Notes: a model not told the origin generated them from the letters alone. 64,000 nucleotides of DNA from Micromonospora wenchangensis (GCF_002210435.1 NZ_MZMV01000020.1:49360-113359), one strand, 5' to 3'; counted from the stretch's first letter, positions 1-8,502 are shown. Translations and numbers: made by a program.

Positions 1-347
1 GGGGCGAACCCGGCTGGGAAATCGTGCCGGAGGTCGCCCCGGCCGCCGGCGAGGTGATCGTCGACAAGCCGGGCAAGGGCGCGTTCTACGCCACCAACCT
101 CGACCTGGTGCTGCGGACCCGGGGCATCACCCACCTGATCCTCACCGGCATCACCACCGACGTCTGCGTGCACACCACGATGCGGGAGGCGAACGACCGG
201 GGCTTCGAGTGCCTGATCCTGTCCGACTGCACGGGCGCGACCGACAAGGGCAACCACGACGCGGCCCTGCACATGGTGACCATGCAGGGCGGCGTCTTCG
301 GCTGCGTCGCCACCGCCGACGACGTCATCACCGCCACGGTGAAGTGA
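1..347 (+). CDS. Isochorismatase-family cysteine hydrolase, 5' end cut by window
   Basis: The reading frame is open from the left edge (phase from base 3) and ends with TGA at 345-347, so only about the last 114 residues are present. The visible part contains the family's catalytic Lys segment (DKPGKGAF) and the nucleophilic Cys in TTDVCVHTT, followed by the usual REANDRG helix. It is closely similar to the next gene in all these motifs, so the two are tandem paralogues. The family hydrolyses amide or ester bonds with an Asp-Lys-Cys triad (isochorismatase, nicotinamidase, biuret and ureidoacrylate hydrolases). The substrate cannot be read from the sequence; the permease and HpxZ/AtzH-like gene downstream suggest a nitrogen-rich amide. 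The Asp-bearing N-terminus lies outside the window. Confidence 0.9.
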   Translation, partial: GEPGWEIVPEVAPAAGEVIVDKPGKGAFYATNLDLVLRTRGITHLILTGITTDVCVHTTMREANDRGFECLILSDCTGATDKGNHDAALHMVTMQGGVFGCVATADDVITATVK

Positions 348-356
348 GGAACGCCC

Positions 357-1049
357 GTGTCGACAGTCGCCGCCGCGCGGCCCACCCCGTACTCCTTCGA
401 GCCGGCCAGCACGGCGCTGCTGGTCATCGACATGCAGCGCGACTTCCTGGAGCCCGGCGGCTTCGGGGAGAGCCTGGGCAACGACGTCGGTCAGCTCCGC
501 CGGACCATCGCGCCGCTGGCGGCGCTGCTGGCCGACGTCCGCGCCGCCGGCCTGACCGTCGTGCACACCCGTGAGGGGCACCTGCCCGACCTGTCCGACT
601 GCCCGCCGGCCAAGCTGCACCGGGGCGCGCCGAGCCGGCGCATCGGCGACCCCGGTCCCAACGGCCGCATCCTCGTCCGGGGCGAGTACGGCCACGACAT
701 CATCGACGAACTCACGCCGCTGCCCGGCGAGCCGGTCGTCGACAAGCCCGGCAAGGGTGCCTTCCACGCCACCGACCTGGACGCCCTGCTGCGTGCGCGG
801 GGGGTGCGCAGCCTCCTGGTCACCGGGGTCACCACCGAGGTGTGCGTGCACACCACCGTCCGGGAGGCCAACGACCGCGGGTACGAGTGCCTCGTGCTCG
901 CCGACTGCGTCGGGTCGTACTTCCCCGAGTTCCACCGGGTCGGACTCGACATGATCGCCGCCCAGGGCGGGATCTTCGGGTGGGTCGCCGACTCCCCACA
1001 GGCACGCGCCGCGCTCGCCACCCCCTCCGTGTCGCACCCCTCCTCCTGA
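357..1049 (+). CDS. Isochorismatase-family cysteine hydrolase
   Basis: A 230-residue cytoplasmic hydrolase of usual family length. The triad is complete: Asp25 in VIDMQRDF, Lys130 in DKPGKGAF and Cys163 in TTEVCVHTT. The GTG start at 357 lies 9 nt after the previous stop, and a GAGGA-type ribosome site overlaps that stop, which implies an operon. Downstream, 12 nt away, is a xanthine/uracil-type permease, then an HpxZ/AtzH-like gene. This context fits breakdown of an imported ureide, biuret or pyrimidine-derived amide. That is inference from gene order; isochorismatase itself is less likely because no siderophore genes are visible. Confidence 0.92.
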   Translation: MSTVAAARPTPYSFEPASTALLVIDMQRDFLEPGGFGESLGNDVGQLRRTIAPLAALLADVRAAGLTVVHTREGHLPDLSDCPPAKLHRGAPSRRIGDPGPNGRILVRGEYGHDIIDELTPLPGEPVVDKPGKGAFHATDLDALLRARGVRSLLVTGVTTEVCVHTTVREANDRGYECLVLADCVGSYFPEFHRVGLDMIAAQGGIFGWVADSPQARAALATPSVSHPSS

Positions 1050-1061
1050 CCGGGAGCAGCC

Positions 1062-2723
1062 ATGGTCCCCACCAAGCCCCCCGTCGTCGCCCTCCCGTTC
1101 TGGGTCCGCGGCGACACCAACGCGTTCTTCGGCTTCGGCGTCAACGTCCTGGTCAACGTGCTCACCCTGACCGGGCTCTGCGTCGCCGTGGTGAACCTCC
1201 CCGAGGGGGAGGTGTTCGGCACGATCCTGCCGGCGCTGGGCATCGCCCTGGTGGCCGGGAACGTCTACTACACCCTGCTGGCGCGGCGGCTGGCCCGCCG
1301 GGAACAGCGCACCGACGTGACCGCCCTGCCGTACGGGCCGAGCGTGCCGCACATGTTCATCGTCATCTTCGTCATCATGCTGCCGATCTACCTGCGCACC
1401 AGGGACCCGGTGCGGGCCTGGGAGGCCGGCCTGGCGTGGGCCTTCATCATCGGCGTGATCGTGCTGGTCGGCGCGTTCGTCGGCCCGTACATCCGCCGGT
1501 ACGCGCCCCGGGCCGCGCTGCTCGGCACCCTGGCCGGGATCTCCGTCACCTTCATCTCGATGAACCCGGCCGGGCAGATGTGGCGCACGGCGTGGGTGGC
1601 GTTGCCGGTGTTCGCGCTGCTGCTGATCGGTCTGCTCACCGACGTGAAGCTGCCCTTCCAGTTCCCGATCGGGCTCGCCGCGCTGCTGGTCGGCACGGCG
1701 ATCGGCTGGGCCGGCGGGGCGATGTCGGTGCCGGACGTCACCGCCGCCGCCCGGGACGTCGCGGTCGCCGTACCCTCGTTCAAGCTGGACCTGCTGCTCA
1801 CCGGTCTCGGCGACATGGCGCCGCTGCTGGCCACGGCGATCCCGCTCGGGGTCTACAACTTCACCGAGGGCATGTCCAACGTGGAGAGCGCGGCAACCGC
1901 CGGCGACCACTACAACCTGCGCAGCGTCCTGCTCGCCGACGGGGCGGGCGCGGTGATCGGCGCTGCTCTCGGTTCGCCGTTCCCGCCCGCCGTCTACGTC
2001 GGACACCCGGGCTGGAAGGCGGCCGGTGGTCGCACCGGCTACTCGATGGCGACCGGCGTGGTGATCGCGGTGCTGTGCTTCCTGGGCATGTTCGGCCTGC
2101 TCGCGACGATCTTCCCGACGGCGGCCATCGTGCCGATCCTGCTGTACATCGGGCTGCTGATCGGCGCGCAGGCGTTCCAGGCGACGCCGAGGGCGCACGC
2201 CGCCGCCGTGGTCGCCGCGCTCATCCCGAACATCGCGGCCTGGGCCACCAGCCAGATCGACAACACCCTGGCGGCGGCCGGCACCACCGCCGCCACGGTC
2301 GGCGACGAGGCGCTCAACGGCGCCGGGGTGGTCTACGACGGGCTGCTCGTGCTCGGCCAGGGGGCGATCCTCGCCGGTCTGGTGCTCGGCGCGGTGGTGG
2401 TCTTCGTCATCGACAAGCGGTTCGTCCGGGCGGCGGTCTTCGCCGGGGTCGGTGCGGTGCTGTCGTTCGTCGGGCTGATCCACGGTGAGAAGATCGAGTG
2501 GAACGCCAACGGTCCGGTGGCGCTCGGCTACCTCTTCGTCGCGGTGATCTGCGCGGTCTTCGCGCTGGGCCGGCCCGCGCCCCGCGTCCCCGACCCGGAC
2601 GAGGCCGAACTGGACCGCCGGCACGAACCGTCCGCCCCGGCCGCCGCCACCGCCCCGGCCACCGTCGCCGCCCCGGGTGGTCCGGCCGACGGCAGCCGGC
2701 CGGCGTCGGCGGTCAACGGCTGA
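1062..2723 (+). CDS. Xanthine/uracil-type (NCS2-like) permease
   Basis: A 553-residue integral membrane protein with about 12-13 hydrophobic segments spread over residues 20-510 and a Pro/Ala-rich cytoplasmic tail from about 510. Conserved features of the xanthine/uracil/vitamin C permease fold are visible: an early RGDTNAFFGFGVN segment, the charged motif FTEGMSNVESAATAGD in the middle, and PFPPAVYVGHPGWK after it. Members import nucleobases or related heterocycles with cations. It sits 12 nt behind a cysteine hydrolase and 93 nt ahead of an HpxZ/AtzH-like gene, so it probably imports the substrate of that pathway. The exact ligand is unknown. Confidence 0.85.
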   Translation: MVPTKPPVVALPFWVRGDTNAFFGFGVNVLVNVLTLTGLCVAVVNLPEGEVFGTILPALGIALVAGNVYYTLLARRLARREQRTDVTALPYGPSVPHMFIVIFVIMLPIYLRTRDPVRAWEAGLAWAFIIGVIVLVGAFVGPYIRRYAPRAALLGTLAGISVTFISMNPAGQMWRTAWVALPVFALLLIGLLTDVKLPFQFPIGLAALLVGTAIGWAGGAMSVPDVTAAARDVAVAVPSFKLDLLLTGLGDMAPLLATAIPLGVYNFTEGMSNVESAATAGDHYNLRSVLLADGAGAVIGAALGSPFPPAVYVGHPGWKAAGGRTGYSMATGVVIAVLCFLGMFGLLATIFPTAAIVPILLYIGLLIGAQAFQATPRAHAAAVVAALIPNIAAWATSQIDNTLAAAGTTAATVGDEALNGAGVVYDGLLVLGQGAILAGLVLGAVVVFVIDKRFVRAAVFAGVGAVLSFVGLIHGEKIEWNANGPVALGYLFVAVICAVFALGRPAPRVPDPDEAELDRRHEPSAPAAATAPATVAAPGGPADGSRPASAVNG

Positions 2724-2816
2724 CCCGACCGGCCCGGTCGGTGGCCGGTGACCCCCACCCCGACCACCGACCGGGTCCACCGGCCGGCCATCCGACGGCG
2801 GAAAGGGACGCAGCAC

Positions 2817-3203
2817 ATGGAGATCGACCGGGCGGAGGTGGTCGCCGAGGTGACGGCGGCCTTCGCCGGCTACGAACAGGCGCTGGTCGACGGCGACGCG
2901 GACCGGATCTGCGGCTACTTCTGGCAGTCCGACCGGACCGTGCGGTTCGGCCTCGCCGACCACCAGTACGGCTGGGACGAACAGCGCACGTGGCGGGCCG
3001 CCCAACCGGCGCTGCCGCCGGGCCGCCGGCTGGTCGATCCGGTGGTCACCACGTTCGGCCCGGACCTCGCGGTGGTGACCACCCGGTTCGGCTACCCCGG
3101 TGCCGCCGCCACCGGTCGGCAGACCCAGACCTGGGTACGCCTGCCCGTCGGCTGGCGGATCGTCACCGCGCACGTCTCCGAGCCGGCCGGCACGCCGACC
3201 TGA
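2817..3203 (+). CDS. HpxZ/AtzH-like (DUF3225, SnoaL-fold) protein
   Basis: A 128-residue protein with an NTF2/SnoaL-like small cone fold pattern: the N-terminal helix EVTAAFAGYEQALVDGD, a short aromatic segment YFWQSDRTVRFG, and C-terminal beta strands ending in WRIVTAHVS. This matches the HpxZ/AtzH family found beside amidases of oxalurate and cyanuric acid catabolism. The ATG at 2817 is chosen because a GGAAAGGG ribosome site lies just upstream; the frame is also open to a GTG at 2748 but without a good site. It closes the hydrolase-hydrolase-permease cluster and supports a role in nitrogen-heterocycle or ureide use. Confidence 0.75.
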   Translation: MEIDRAEVVAEVTAAFAGYEQALVDGDADRICGYFWQSDRTVRFGLADHQYGWDEQRTWRAAQPALPPGRRLVDPVVTTFGPDLAVVTTRFGYPGAAATGRQTQTWVRLPVGWRIVTAHVSEPAGTPT

Positions 3204-3227
3204 GCCCGGTGTGGGTCGGTGGGCCGG

Positions 3228-4298
3228 TCAGCGTCCGGTGCCGGACAGGTGCTTCGCCAGGCGGACGGTGCCGTCCGGGCCGGCCGGTGACACCGGCCGG
3301 TAGCCGACGCTCCGGTAGAGGGCGATGTTGCGCTGACTCCTCGCCCCGGTGAACAGTTCGATGCGGCGGCACCCCGGTCCGGCGGCGACCTCGGCGGCCC
3401 GCAACAGCCACCGCCCCACCCCCCGTCCGCGCAGGTCGGGTACGACGGCGAGCCGTCCCAGGTGGCAGTCGGTGGCGTCGGCGCGGGTCCGCACCATGCC
3501 CAGCAGCCGTCCGTCGCGCCAGAGGCCGGTGGTGTGCCAGTCCGCCAGCCACTGGCCCACCTCCTGCACCGACTCGTGCAGCGGCGGGATGGCCAGTGTC
3601 TCGTTGACCAGGGCCTCCTCCGTCCAGCAGCACCGTTGCAGGACGGTCACCTCGGGCGCGTCGTGGACGGTCAGCCGCCGGGCGTAGGACCCGGGCAGCG
3701 GGCCGGGGGTGGCCCGGTCGCGCTCGCGCATCGGCCGCAGGGCGTGGGCGAGCCGGACCACCTCGTCCAGCAGGGCGACCCCGGCCGCGTCGCGGTCGGC
3801 GTCGGGCCACAGCCGGCCGTCGCGCACGGCGTCGCCGATGCGGACGGCGACCGTGCTGCCCGTCGGGACCATGCGTAGGGCGGTCACCACCTGCTTGGCG
3901 TGCTCGACGGCCCGGGTGCCGGCCGAGGTGTGGCCGTAGCTGACGAAACCGATCGGCTTCCACGCCCACTCGCCGCCGAGGTAGTCCAGCGCGTTCTTCA
4001 GCGTCGCCGGCATCCCGTGGTTGTACTCCGGCGTGACGGCGATGAAGCCGTCGGCCGCGTCGACTGTCGCGCTCCACCGGCGGGTGTGGTCGTGCCGGTG
4101 GACGCCCGACGACGGGGACTCCTCCTCGTCGAGGAACGGCAGGTCCAGGTCGCCGAGCGCCACCGGCACCACCTCGACGTCGAGTGCCGCCGCCCGGCCG
4201 GTGACCGCGTCGAGCAGCCACCGGCTCACGGCGGGACCGAGCGCGCCGGGACGGGTGGCGCAGGTCAGTGCCAGGACACGGAGCGGTTTCGTTGACAT
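3228..4298 (-). CDS. NADPH-dependent FMN reductase fused to GNAT acetyltransferase
   Basis: A 356-residue two-domain protein. Residues 1-190 form a flavodoxin-like NADPH-dependent FMN reductase with the signature PEYNHGMPATLKNALDYL; residues about 205-356 form a GNAT N-acetyltransferase with the acetyl-CoA loop RGRGVGRWLL and the C-terminal IALYRSVGY motif. Each is normally a separate protein. The fusion frame is continuous, so it is not an annotation artefact. It is divergent from a MarR regulator, with only 31 nt between the start codons, so the regulator very likely controls it. The convergent upstream cluster ends 24 nt away. Possible roles are quinone or electrophile reduction coupled to acylation of the product; the substrate is unknown. 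Confidence 0.85.
   Translation of the reverse strand: MSTKPLRVLALTCATRPGALGPAVSRWLLDAVTGRAAALDVEVVPVALGDLDLPFLDEEESPSSGVHRHDHTRRWSATVDAADGFIAVTPEYNHGMPATLKNALDYLGGEWAWKPIGFVSYGHTSAGTRAVEHAKQVVTALRMVPTGSTVAVRIGDAVRDGRLWPDADRDAAGVALLDEVVRLAHALRPMRERDRATPGPLPGSYARRLTVHDAPEVTVLQRCCWTEEALVNETLAIPPLHESVQEVGQWLADWHTTGLWRDGRLLGMVRTRADATDCHLGRLAVVPDLRGRGVGRWLLRAAEVAAGPGCRRIELFTGARSQRNIALYRSVGYRPVSPAGPDGTVRLAKHLSGTGR
3280..3300. repeat. 10-bp perfect palindrome in 3' end of reductase-GNAT gene
   Basis: Arms CCGGCCGGTG (3280-3289) and CACCGGCCGG (3291-3300) surround a single A. The element lies inside the last codons of the GNAT domain. It could form an extruded hairpin or simply reflect GC-rich codon choice; no T tract follows. 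Confidence 0.4.
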
Positions 4299-4337
4299 GG
4301 AAACGAAGGCTAGGTGCTAGATTGATTACATGTCAAC
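4291..4337. promoter_or_regulatory. Divergent overlapping promoters with 9-bp inverted repeat (probable MarR operator)
   Basis: GTTGACATG at 4291-4299 and CATGTCAAC at 4329-4337 are perfect inverted copies, each overlapping one start codon. For the minus-strand gene, TTGACA (complement of 4330-4335) and TAGCCT are separated by 18 bp, followed by ATG about 8 nt later. For the MarR gene, TTGACA (4292-4297) and TAGATT (4318-4323) are 20 bp apart, with ATG 6 nt after the -10. Both messages would be leaderless or nearly so. The inverted repeat covers both -35 boxes, as expected for an autorepressing MarR operator. Binding is inferred. Confidence 0.6.
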
Positions 4338-4830
4338 AAAGTCGGTGCGGTGGCTGACACCCACCGAGGAACGGGCCTGGCGGGCCCTGCGGCGCGTGCT
4401 GGTCGCCGTCCAGGCCGGCACCGCGCACGACCTGGCGGCGATCGGCCTGTCCGAGGCCGACTACGAGGTGCTGAGCACCCTGTCGGAACAGCCCGCGCAG
4501 ACCAGCACCCTCGGCGTGCAGGCCGACAAGATGGGCTGGTCCCGCAGCCGGCTGTCCCGGCACGCCAGCCGGATGGAGGCGCGCGGCTTGCTGCGCCGCG
4601 CCCCCGACCCGGCCGACGGGCGGGGCTGCCTGCTCGTGCTGACCGCGCCGGGGATGGCCGCCCTGCGCGACGCCGCGCCGGTGCACGTCGAATCGGTACG
4701 GCGGCACCTCGTCGACCGGCTCGCCCCGCAGGACCTCGCCGCCCTGGAACGGATCGCCGGCCGGCTGGCGCAGCCCCCGGCCGACGACGACCAAGCCGGG
4801 CCACCGCCGGCAGGAACGAGCCGACCCTAG
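4330..4830 (+). CDS. MarR-family transcriptional regulator
   Basis: A 166-residue dimeric winged-helix regulator. The central recognition region SRSRLSRHASRMEARGLLRR followed by the wing with DGRGCLLVLT is typical of MarR proteins, with flanking dimerisation helices at both ends. The ATG at 4330 lies 6 nt after a TAGATT -10 box, indicating a leaderless transcript. It is divergent from the FMN reductase-GNAT gene and both start codons lie inside an inverted repeat, so autoregulation and control of that gene are likely. The stop codon overlaps the stop of the convergent acyltransferase on the shared sequence CTAG. Confidence 0.9.
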   Translation: MSTKSVRWLTPTEERAWRALRRVLVAVQAGTAHDLAAIGLSEADYEVLSTLSEQPAQTSTLGVQADKMGWSRSRLSRHASRMEARGLLRRAPDPADGRGCLLVLTAPGMAALRDAAPVHVESVRRHLVDRLAPQDLAALERIAGRLAQPPADDDQAGPPPAGTSRP

Positions 4831-5771
4831 AGCGGGAACCGCCCGTGCCGCCATTGCCAGTGGCCACCGGCCGCCAGGTGGTCGACGATCGCGCGTTGCA
4901 GCGCGGTCCGCCGGGGCAACTGCTCCAGCGGCGTGCTGAGCGTACGGAAGGCGAATCGGAGCACCTCGACGTCGGCGTCCGGCCCGTCGGCAGGCACGTA
5001 GGGGAGCAGCTCGAACCGGCGCTGGAACCGGATGATGTTGGAATCCTCGGGGAGGTAGTCGCGCAACTGCGGGTCGAGCAGCCAGGAGCCGCAGGAGAAG
5101 GCGGTGTGGTGCTCGTCGGGGAAGTGGCGGGGGAAGAACTCGCGGGCCTCGTCGAGCGACGCGTCGACCGCCTCCGGGGTCAGCGGCCCCGCGTCGGGGA
5201 CGTGCAGGCCGATGGCCGTACCGCCCCGCTCGTGCTGGAGCCGGCCCAGCTCGTAGAGGCCGCCCCGGACGTGCAGGGTCAGCCAGCTCTGCATGACCGG
5301 CCAGCCCTCGCCGCGCATCCGCCTGTCGATCGCCAGGTTACGACCCAGGTCGGCCAGCGTCGCCCAGGTGACGGCCCCGGGGACGCCGCGCTCGCGGTGG
5401 TATCCGCCGACCACGTCGACCAGGGCGAGGTAGGCGTAGACGTACAGGTGCCGCCAGGCCGGCCCCCGGTCGCGGGGCAGTTCCGGGCCGGGCGACAGCC
5501 ACTCGTGCCCGCCGAGGTCGGCGCGGGCCAGGGCGGTCGAGCGGTCGAGCAGCCAGCGCAGCTCGGGCGTCCACTCCGGAGAGTCGCGGTCCGGCCAGCC
5601 GGCCAGGATCTCGGCGGCGTCGTCCGGACGTACCGCCAGCCGGTCGAGCAGCGCGGGCGCGTCGGCGCGGGCGGGCAACGGGGCCGACGGCCGGTCACCG
5701 GCGAGCCGGTGCACCCGCTCGACCTCCCCGACGGGCACCCCGAGCCGGGCGGCCACGACATCCAGGTCCAC
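4827..5771 (-). CDS. Two-domain acyltransferase (NAT_N/GNAT_C-like)
   Basis: A 314-residue cytoplasmic protein resembling actinobacterial proteins with an N-acyltransferase N-terminal domain and a GNAT-like C-terminal domain. The N-terminal 120 residues are helical (WLLDRSTALARADLGG); the C-terminal part has the strand-rich TAIGLHVPDAGPLTPEAVDASL and the FFPRHFPDEHHTAFSCGSWL segment characteristic of this family. It ends in WQWRHGRFPL. It is convergent with MarR and shares the four bases CTAG at their overlapping stops. Substrate and role are unknown. Confidence 0.7.
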   Translation of the reverse strand: MDLDVVAARLGVPVGEVERVHRLAGDRPSAPLPARADAPALLDRLAVRPDDAAEILAGWPDRDSPEWTPELRWLLDRSTALARADLGGHEWLSPGPELPRDRGPAWRHLYVYAYLALVDVVGGYHRERGVPGAVTWATLADLGRNLAIDRRMRGEGWPVMQSWLTLHVRGGLYELGRLQHERGGTAIGLHVPDAGPLTPEAVDASLDEAREFFPRHFPDEHHTAFSCGSWLLDPQLRDYLPEDSNIIRFQRRFELLPYVPADGPDADVEVLRFAFRTLSTPLEQLPRRTALQRAIVDHLAAGGHWQWRHGRFPL

Positions 5772-5822
5772 CGGCCGATCCTACCGGCCGGCCGACCCGC
5801 CGGGAGCCCCCGCCGCCGCCGG

Positions 5823-6515
5823 TCAACGGTGCACCGCCCCCACGGCGAGCACCACGAACGCCACCAGGTTGACCAGCACGTGGGTCGACGCCGCGACGAC
5901 CAGCCCGCGCGGGCGGCGGGCGACGACCGCGAGCGGGAGCGCGAAGACCGCCACCGTCAGCCAGGCGTACGGCTGCCACAGGTGGTAGAGCGCGAACAGC
6001 ACCGCGCCGGCGACCGCCGGCCGGGTGGTGGGCAGGCGGTGCAGGAGCACGCCCCGGAAGTACAGCTCCTCGACGACCGGGCCGACCACGACGAAGCAGA
6101 CCAGCCAGCCGGTGACCGTGACGGCGGTCTGCCAACCCGGGCGACCGGCACCGGCCACCACCGGGTCCAGCCGCCACCAGGACGGCAGGGGAACCAGGTC
6201 GTGCAGGCCCGGCTCCAACCACTGCACCAGACCGGGTGCCAGTGCCGCGACGGCGAGCGTCGGGGCCAGCAGCCGGAGCAGCCGACCCGGCCGTGGCCAG
6301 CGGGTGTCGGGCTCGTCGCGGCCACCCCGCAACCGGCGTACGAGGTACAGCTCCAGCGGGGCGAGCACCAGCAGCACCGCCGCGTACATCGCCCAGACCG
6401 GCGGCAGGTCGGCCGCCGCCAGGACCGGGGCGACGGCGACGAAGACCGCCAGGCCGGCCAGGCCCGGACCCAGGTGCAGGGCGACGACGCGGGGCCACGA
6501 CAGTGGAAGGGTCAT
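5823..6515 (-). CDS. CPBP-family intramembrane metalloprotease
   Basis: A polytopic membrane protein of about 230 residues (Abi/CAAX prenyl-protease-like). The diagnostic motifs are VVEELYFRGVLL (EExxxR), FALYHLWQPY (FxxxH) and a final VAASTHVLVN (HxxxN) in the last hydrophobic segments. About six to eight hydrophobic stretches are visible. The start is taken as ATG (complement of 6513-6515); an in-frame GTG three codons upstream (6524) has a better-placed GGAGGG site and may be the true start. It is divergent from the winged-helix gene at 6547, with only about 30 bp between them. Physiological substrate is unknown. Confidence 0.85.
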   Translation of the reverse strand: MTLPLSWPRVVALHLGPGLAGLAVFVAVAPVLAAADLPPVWAMYAAVLLVLAPLELYLVRRLRGGRDEPDTRWPRPGRLLRLLAPTLAVAALAPGLVQWLEPGLHDLVPLPSWWRLDPVVAGAGRPGWQTAVTVTGWLVCFVVVGPVVEELYFRGVLLHRLPTTRPAVAGAVLFALYHLWQPYAWLTVAVFALPLAVVARRPRGLVVAASTHVLVNLVAFVVLAVGAVHR

Positions 6516-6546
6516 GGCCGTCACGCTCGCGGATACCCTCCTCGAC

Positions 6547-7218
6547 ATGACAGGCCCTTTTTCGAGTAGCCCCGACACGGTCACGGTGGCTGACGTCCGG
6601 GCGGCGCGGATCGTGCTCCAGCCGGCGAAGCGGCGGTTCCTCGAACCGTTCCTGGGACGCAGCCGCAGCGTGGCCGAGGCCGCCCGGGAGATCGGGCTGC
6701 CGGTGGAACAGGCGGCGTACCGGGTGCAGGCGATGCTGCGGGCCGGGCTGCTGCGGGCCGTCGACACCCGGGCCCGCGCCGGCCGGGCGGTGACCGTCTA
6801 CCGGGCGCCGGCGGAGATCCGGGCACCCCTGATGGTGCTGCCGGACGGTGACGCGCGGGACTTCTTCCGCCTGGTCGACGAGCCGATGCGGGAGACGTTC
6901 CTGACGGCGCTGACCCGGCTGGCCGGGCGGGCCGGCATCGGCGACTGGGCGGTCCGGCTCTACCGCGACGACGAGGACCGGGTCCGGGTCGACCTCGCCG
7001 CGCAGGGCGGTGACTGGGATCCGTCGATGCTGCTGGCAGCCGGCCACCCGGCGGTGGTGTTCAACTGGGTTCCGCTGTCGCTGACCGCCGCCGACGCCAA
7101 GCGGTTGCAGGGCGAGCTGATGGCCGTGCTGGCGCGGTGGGCCGCCCGCGTACCGACGGACGGGCAGCCGCCGTCGCACCAGCTGGGGCTGTTCCTCACC
7201 CCGCTGGAGCGCGCCTGA
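6547..7218 (+). CDS. Winged-helix (ArsR-like) DNA-binding protein
   Basis: A 223-residue protein. Residues 15-80 have the ArsR/MarR-like helix-turn-helix pattern (SVAEAAREIGLPVEQAAYRV, then QAMLRAGLLRAVDTRAR and a wing strand). The C-terminal 140 residues contain acidic and aromatic strands (DWAVRLYRDDEDRVRVDL, WDPSMLLAAG) that look like a ligand or dimerisation domain. The ATG at 6547 is preceded by a short TACCCTCCTCG leader without a strong Shine-Dalgarno. It is divergent from the CPBP gene and may regulate it. Confidence 0.7.
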   Translation: MTGPFSSSPDTVTVADVRAARIVLQPAKRRFLEPFLGRSRSVAEAAREIGLPVEQAAYRVQAMLRAGLLRAVDTRARAGRAVTVYRAPAEIRAPLMVLPDGDARDFFRLVDEPMRETFLTALTRLAGRAGIGDWAVRLYRDDEDRVRVDLAAQGGDWDPSMLLAAGHPAVVFNWVPLSLTAADAKRLQGELMAVLARWAARVPTDGQPPSHQLGLFLTPLERA

Positions 7219-7333
7219 CGTCCGGTCCCACGCGCCGGCCGGGTTCGCCGACGCGCTGGGGCCTGGCACCGCGCCGCCGTCCCCACCCGGCAGGTGTCCC
7301 CGGAGAGCACCGACTGGTCCCCGCCCACCGCCG

Positions 7334-7369
7334 GCTCACCCGGGCCGACGGGAGCCCCGCCGGGTGAGC
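7334..7369 (-). terminator. Stem-loop over the stop codon of the mycosin-like operon
   Basis: GCTCACCCGG (7334-7343) and CCGGGTGAGC (7360-7369) form a perfect 10-bp stem with a 16-nt loop. It encloses the last codons and stop of the minus-strand gene ending at 7336, at a convergent junction. No U tract is evident, so termination strength is uncertain. Confidence 0.4.
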
Positions 7370-8502
7370 GTGGCGGCGGCGACGAGCAGGGTCACCACGA
7401 ACGCGCCGAGGACGGTCAGGCCGGCCACCCGGGCGGCCCGTGACGGACCGGGCGCGGCCGGCACGACGACCGGCCCGGCCGCGACCGGCACCGGCGGGTC
7501 GCCCTGCCGGGGCGCGAGCGCGGCGACCGCCGCGTACGCGTCGAGCGTCCCAGCGCCGACCTCCCGGGGCGACCCGCCACCCGGGATCGCCGTGCGCTCC
7601 AGCCGGGCGCGCACCTCGGCCTGGGACAACCCCGGGTGGTACGCCCGGACCAGCGCGGCGACCCCGGCGACGTACGCGGCGGCGACCGCCGCGCCACCGA
7701 TCCGGTAGTGGCCGGACCCGCTCGGGGCGATGCCGAGCCCGGCCCCCGGGGCGGCCAGGTCGGTGCCCGCGTCGGCCGCCACCGGACCGGCCGCCCCGCC
7801 GACACCGACCGCGTTCACCGCCAGCACCGCCGGAAACCCGGCCGGATAGCCAACCGGAGGGTCCCCGCCGTTCTCCCCGCCCCGGTCGGTGACGGCGGCG
7901 ACGACCAGGATGTCCCGGGCGACCGCGGCCCGTACCGCGTCGGCCAGGTCGGGGGTCGCCGTGGTGACCCCGGCGGCCACCAGGATCACGTCCGCTCCGG
8001 CGGTGGTGGCGAGCCGGATGCCGGCGGCGAGCCGGGCCGGGCTGATCCGCCGGTTCCCGTCGGTGATCCGCACCGGCAGGATCTCGGCGTCCGGGGCGAT
8101 CCCGGTCGGGCCCCCGCCGGTCGGTCGGGCCGCGACGAGGCCGGCCAGGGCGGTGCCCCGACCGGCACAGTCGCTGTCGGCCCGTCCGCCGGTGACGTCG
8201 GCACCCGGGCGCACCGCCCCGGCCAGGGCGGGTGCGGCGGCGCTCACCCCGGTGTCCACGACGGCGACCACCACCCCGGCCCCCCGGGTCAACGGCCAAC
8301 CGGCCTGAGGGGCGAGCAGGCGCAGCGCCCACGGCGTCTCCCGGACCGTCACCGGCGACGGTCCGACACAGCGGCCCGCCGTCGCCGGCAGCGGCGGCGG
8401 CTCCCCGGCAGCGGCGGCACCGGTCGGCGGGGCGACCAGGGCCCCGAGGCCGACCAACATCCCGACGATCCCGGCGCGACCCCGACCGAACCGACCGGTC
8501 AC
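7336..8502 (-). CDS. Mycosin-like (S8 subtilase) protein, catalytic His and Ser missing
   Basis: A 388-residue predicted secreted, C-terminally anchored subtilase-fold protein: signal segment at residues 12-32, subtilase domain about 70-320, and a C-terminal transmembrane helix (VLGAFVVTLLVAAATL) with a basic tail, as in mycosins (MycP) of type VII systems. The catalytic Asp is present (Asp83, VVDTGV), but the His position reads AGRGTALAG (Arg115) and the Ser position reads GGAAVAAAYVAG (Ala272). It should therefore be proteolytically dead. The GTG start at 8502 shares the sequence GTGA with the stop of the upstream mycosin-like gene, so the two are translationally coupled. A scaffold or lid role in the ESX complex is inferred. 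Confidence 0.85.
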   Translation of the reverse strand: MTGRFGRGRAGIVGMLVGLGALVAPPTGAAAAGEPPPLPATAGRCVGPSPVTVRETPWALRLLAPQAGWPLTRGAGVVVAVVDTGVSAAAPALAGAVRPGADVTGGRADSDCAGRGTALAGLVAARPTGGGPTGIAPDAEILPVRITDGNRRISPARLAAGIRLATTAGADVILVAAGVTTATPDLADAVRAAVARDILVVAAVTDRGGENGGDPPVGYPAGFPAVLAVNAVGVGGAAGPVAADAGTDLAAPGAGLGIAPSGSGHYRIGGAAVAAAYVAGVAALVRAYHPGLSQAEVRARLERTAIPGGGSPREVGAGTLDAYAAVAALAPRQGDPPVPVAAGPVVVPAAPGPSRAARVAGLTVLGAFVVTLLVAAATLTRRGSRRPG

